Source of the DNA: JANNGZ01 sp031404155 | GTDB taxonomy: Bacteria > Pseudomonadota > Gammaproteobacteria > Burkholderiales > Burkholderiaceae_C | Length of the DNA: 24,924 nucleotides | Assembly: GCA_031404155.1 (NCBI GenBank) | Contig: JANNGZ010000112.1 | Location: forward strand, 1 to 24,924 | Direction: 5' to 3' | In this document: positions 21,857-24,924 of the stretch, piece by piece | How the letters are laid out: every line of letters begins with the position of its first letter | Position numbering within the stretch: position 1 is the stretch's first letter | The notes under the pieces: model-generated | Told to the model about the DNA's origin: nothing | Seen by the model: only the letters and a program-made list of their open reading frames with translations | Database searches by the model: none | Made by a program: the position numbers and the translations under genes

Positions 21857-24800
21857 ATGAACGCACCGCTTCCCGAGTCGATCCGCAAAGCCCTCGAGTC
21901 GGCGACGCTCGACGACAAGTACAGCCTGGACCGCGGCCGCGCCTTCATGAGCGGTGTGCAGGCGCTGGTGCGCCTGCCGATACTGCAACGCGCGCGCGAC
22001 GCAGCGGCGGGCCTGAACACCGGCGGCTTCATCAGCGGCTACCGAGGTTCGCCGCTGGGCGGCTACGACCAGGCGCTGTGGGCGGCGAAAAAACACCTCG
22101 CCGCCAACCACATCGTGTTCCAGCCGGGTGTCAACGAAGAGCTCGGCGCCACCGCGGTCTGGGGCACGCAGCAACTCGACCTCTACCCGCAAAGCAAGAA
22201 GTACGACGGCGTCTTCGGCATCTGGTACGGCAAGGGGCCGGGCGTGGACCGCTGCTCCGATGTCTTCAAACACGCCAACATGGCCGGCACCGCGAAACAC
22301 GGCGGCGTGATCGCGATTGCGGGCGACGACCATGTGGCCAAGAGTTCCACCGCGGCGCACCAGAGCGACCATATCTTCAAGGCCTGCGGGCTGCCGGTGT
22401 TCTTCCCGTCGAACGTACAGGACATCCTCGACATGGGGCTGCACGCCTTTGCGATGAGCCGCTTCTCGGGCGTGTGGAGCGGCATGAAGACGATCCAGGA
22501 AGTGGTGGAGTCGTCGGCCTCGGTGCAGGTGGACCCCGACCGGGTGAAGGTCGTGCTGCCCGAGGACTTCGTGATGCCGCCGGGCGGCCTGCATATCCGC
22601 TGGCCCGACGGCGCGCTCGAGCAGGAAGCGCGGCTGATGGACTACAAGTGGTACGCGGCGCTGGCCTATGTGCGCGCCAACCGCTTGAACCACAACGTGG
22701 TTCAGTCGGCGCACGACCGCTTCGGCATCATCGCCAGCGGCAAGGCCTTCAACGACACGCGCCAGGCGCTCTCGGACCTGGGGCTGGACGACGACACCTG
22801 CCGCAGGCTCGGCATCCGGGTGCACAAGGTCAACGTGGTGTGGCCGCTGGAAGCCACGATCACGCGGGAGTTTGCGCAGGGGCTGCAAGAAATCCTGGTG
22901 GTCGAAGAAAAGCGCCAGGTCATCGAGTACCAGATCAAGGAAGAGCTCTACAACTGGCGCGCCGACGTGCGGCCCAACGTGCTCGGCAAGTTCGACGAGC
23001 CGGAAGGCCCGAATGGCGAAGATCGCACCGGCGGCGAGTGGAGCATGCCCAACCCGAGCGAAAACTGGCTGTTGCGCGCCAAGGCCGACCTGACCCCCGC
23101 GATCATCGCCAAGGCGATCTCCAAACGCCTGGGTAAGATGGGCATCGCGCCCACGGGCAGCGAGATCGCCGCGCGCATGGACGCCCGCATCGCGATCGTG
23201 GAAGCGCGCGAGCGCGAGTTGGCGGCGATCACGGTCAACACCGGCGAACGGGCGCCCTGGTTCTGCTCGGGCTGCCCGCACAACACCAGCACCCGCGTGC
23301 CCGAAGGTTCGCGTGCGATGGCCGGCATCGGCTGCCACTTCATGGCGGTGTGGATGGACCGCAGCACCAGCACCTTCAGCCAGATGGGCGGCGAGGGTGT
23401 GGCCTGGGTCGGCCAGGCGCCGTTCACCAGCGACGCGCATGTGTTCGCCAACCTCGGCGACGGCACCTATTTCCATTCGGGCCTGCTCGCGATCCGCCAG
23501 GCCATCGCGGCGGGCGTGAACATCACCTACAAGGTGCTCTACAACGACGCGGTGGCGATGACCGGCGGGCAGCCGGTGGGCGAGCGGCCGGAAGGTCACT
23601 CGGTGATCCAGATCCACAAGAGCCTGCTCGCCGAGGGCGTGAGCAAGCTGGTGATCGTGACCGACCAGCCGGAGAAATACGACGGTGTCGCGTTGGAGTC
23701 GGGCGTCACGGTGCACCACCGCGACGAGCTCGACCGCATCCAGCGCGAGTTCCGTGAGTTGAAGGGCACCACCGCGATCATTTACGACCAGACCTGCGCC
23801 ACCGAAAAGCGCCGCCGCCGCAAGCGCGGCAAGCTGGCCGACCCAGACAAGCGGGTGGTGATCAACGAGCTGGTCTGCGAAGGCTGCGGCGACTGTTCGG
23901 TGCAGAGCAACTGCCTCTCGGTGGAGCCGGTCGAGACCGAGTTCGGCCGCAAGCGCCGCATCAACCAGAACACCTGCAACAAGGACTACTCCTGCGTGAA
24001 GGGCTTCTGCCCGAGCTTCGTCACGGTCGAGGGCGGGCAATTGATCAAGCCGAAGAAGGGAACCGGCCCCCAGACGCCGGCTTCGCCGTCGTCGCTGCCC
24101 CCGTTGCCCGAACCCGCGATGCCGCTGACCGAGGCCGCCTGGGGCATCGTGGTCGGCGGTGTCGGCGGCACCGGCGTGATCACCATCGGCCAGCTGCTCG
24201 GCATGGCCGCGCACCTCGAGGGCAAGGGCGTGGTGACACAGGACGCGGGCGGCCTGGCGCAAAAGGGCGGCGCCACCTGGAGCCATATCCAGATCGCGAA
24301 CCGGCAGGGTGCGATCCACACCACCAAGGTGGACACCGCGCAGGCCGACCTGGTGATCGCCTGCGACTCGATCGTCGGCGCGAGCAAGTACACGATGAGC
24401 GTGATGCAGCGCGGCCGCACCTTCGTGGCGCTGAATACGCATGGCACGCCCACCGCGGCCTTCGTCAAGAACGCCGACTGGCAGTTCCCCGGCGGCCATT
24501 GCGAAACCGCGATCCAGCAGAGCGTGGGCGCGGACCTCGTCGGCGCATTCGATGCCGAACAGGTGGCGGTGCAGATGCTCGGCGACTCGATCTACGCCAA
24601 CCCGCTGCTGCTCGGCTACGCCTGGCAGAAGGGCCGCGTGCCGGTGTCGCTGGCCGCGATGCAGCGCGCGATCGAGCTCAACGGGGTGCAGGTGGAGAAC
24701 AACAAGGCGGCGTTCGAATGGGGCCGGCGTTGTGCCCATGACCTGGCCTCGGTGCAGGCGTTGTTCAAGGCCGTGGGATCGGGAACGCGGCCCGACCAGG

Positions 24801-24924
24801 CCGCGCAAGTCATCGAGTTCGTCAAGAAGCCCTCGCTCGAGGAGACGGTGAACAAGCGGGTCGACTTCCTCGCCGGCTACCAGGACGCCGCCTACGCCGC
24901 CGGCTACAAGGCCTTCGTCGACAA
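21857..24924 (+). CDS. Indolepyruvate ferredoxin oxidoreductase, fused subunits, 3' end missing
   Basis: This enzyme oxidatively decarboxylates aryl-pyruvates from aromatic amino acids to aryl-acetyl-CoA, passing electrons to ferredoxin. The 1022 visible residues run off the window; about 170 more are expected. Order: pyrimidine-binding domain near 35-230 (TGGFISGYRGSPLGGYDQAL), the thiamin diphosphate domain with GDG near residue 534 and LYNDAVAMTGG after it, a ferredoxin-like Cys cluster CEGCGDCSVQSNC near 674, more Cys in CNKDYSCVKGFC, a Pro-rich linker, then the gamma domain with VVGGVGGTGVIT near 765. TGGAG lies seven bases before the ATG. It is divergent from the Lrp regulator. Confidence 0.94.
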   Translation, partial: MNAPLPESIRKALESATLDDKYSLDRGRAFMSGVQALVRLPILQRARDAAAGLNTGGFISGYRGSPLGGYDQALWAAKKHLAANHIVFQPGVNEELGATAVWGTQQLDLYPQSKKYDGVFGIWYGKGPGVDRCSDVFKHANMAGTAKHGGVIAIAGDDHVAKSSTAAHQSDHIFKACGLPVFFPSNVQDILDMGLHAFAMSRFSGVWSGMKTIQEVVESSASVQVDPDRVKVVLPEDFVMPPGGLHIRWPDGALEQEARLMDYKWYAALAYVRANRLNHNVVQSAHDRFGIIASGKAFNDTRQALSDLGLDDDTCRRLGIRVHKVNVVWPLEATITREFAQGLQEILVVEEKRQVIEYQIKEELYNWRADVRPNVLGKFDEPEGPNGEDRTGGEWSMPNPSENWLLRAKADLTPAIIAKAISKRLGKMGIAPTGSEIAARMDARIAIVEARERELAAITVNTGERAPWFCSGCPHNTSTRVPEGSRAMAGIGCHFMAVWMDRSTSTFSQMGGEGVAWVGQAPFTSDAHVFANLGDGTYFHSGLLAIRQAIAAGVNITYKVLYNDAVAMTGGQPVGERPEGHSVIQIHKSLLAEGVSKLVIVTDQPEKYDGVALESGVTVHHRDELDRIQREFRELKGTTAIIYDQTCATEKRRRRKRGKLADPDKRVVINELVCEGCGDCSVQSNCLSVEPVETEFGRKRRINQNTCNKDYSCVKGFCPSFVTVEGGQLIKPKKGTGPQTPASPSSLPPLPEPAMPLTEAAWGIVVGGVGGTGVITIGQLLGMAAHLEGKGVVTQDAGGLAQKGGATWSHIQIANRQGAIHTTKVDTAQADLVIACDSIVGASKYTMSVMQRGRTFVALNTHGTPTAAFVKNADWQFPGGHCETAIQQSVGADLVGAFDAEQVAVQMLGDSIYANPLLLGYAWQKGRVPVSLAAMQRAIELNGVQVENNKAAFEWGRRCAHDLASVQALFKAVGSGTRPDQAAQVIEFVKKPSLEETVNKRVDFLAGYQDAAYAAGYKAFVD

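Noticed and set aside
21854..24808. A 984-codon open frame on the minus strand opposite the indolepyruvate oxidoreductase gene
   Set aside because: The plus strand encodes a complete, motif-rich enzyme over the same span. The antisense product has low-complexity His/Val/Arg composition and no recognisable domain.
1..24924. Search for tRNA, rRNA, riboswitches, attachment sites and phage genes
   Set aside because: None could be supported by eye. The one mobile-element trace is the IS66 fragment at 5456-5566. Structured RNAs without strong sequence signatures could still be missed.

Overview
The window reads as a chromosomal segment of a high-GC betaproteobacterium of the order Burkholderiales (Rubrivivax/Leptothrix/Comamonadaceae-like). 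The assignment rests on overall base composition, the SDR-folB-ttcA order, the DUF4136 and DUF6279 lipoproteins, the fused indolepyruvate ferredoxin oxidoreductase, and an intergenic repeat at 14145-14213 of a kind common in that order. It is inferred from the sequence alone, without database comparison. No rRNA, tRNA, CRISPR array, prophage or intact insertion sequence was seen.

Layout. 1-1696 (+): end of an SDR reductase, folB and ttcA (pterin/folate and tRNA thiolation). 1860-3587: two convergent lipoproteins (DUF4136 +, DUF6279 -). 3604-5010 (+): glmU, divergent from the DUF6279 gene with only 16 bp between start codons. 5077-6138: a small secreted protein (-), a 402-bp gene-poor gap holding a decayed IS66 TnpB fragment, and a DUF3617 secreted protein (+). 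8735-6276 (-): tsaB-rimI-uracil-DNA glycosylase, tightly overlapping. 8923-16655 (+): a probable single operon of an extradiol (VOC) dioxygenase, a 2-aminomuconic/2-hydroxymuconic semialdehyde dehydrogenase, a 2-aminomuconate deaminase (RidA family) and a full LivKHMGF-type ABC importer. 16730-18545 (+): dacB (PBP4) and a SemiSWEET-like protein. 21651-18665 (-): Lrp/AsnC regulator, a membrane-bound degenerate GGDEF protein, an EamA/DMT transporter and a 41-residue membrane protein. 21857-24924 (+): indolepyruvate ferredoxin oxidoreductase, cut by the window end and divergent from the Lrp gene.

How the genes work together. The central operon looks like uptake plus meta-cleavage of an amino- or hydroxy-substituted aromatic: import by LivKHMGF, ring opening by the dioxygenase, oxidation of the semialdehyde, then deamination of 2-aminomuconate. 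The lower-pathway tautomerase, decarboxylase, hydratase and aldolase are not in the window. The Lrp regulator probably controls itself and the divergent oxidoreductase of aromatic amino acid catabolism: a GCAA-N5-TTGC palindrome covers the -10 of its likely promoter. The GGDEF protein has GGEVF at its active site but keeps an RxxD inhibitory site, so it may sense rather than make c-di-GMP.
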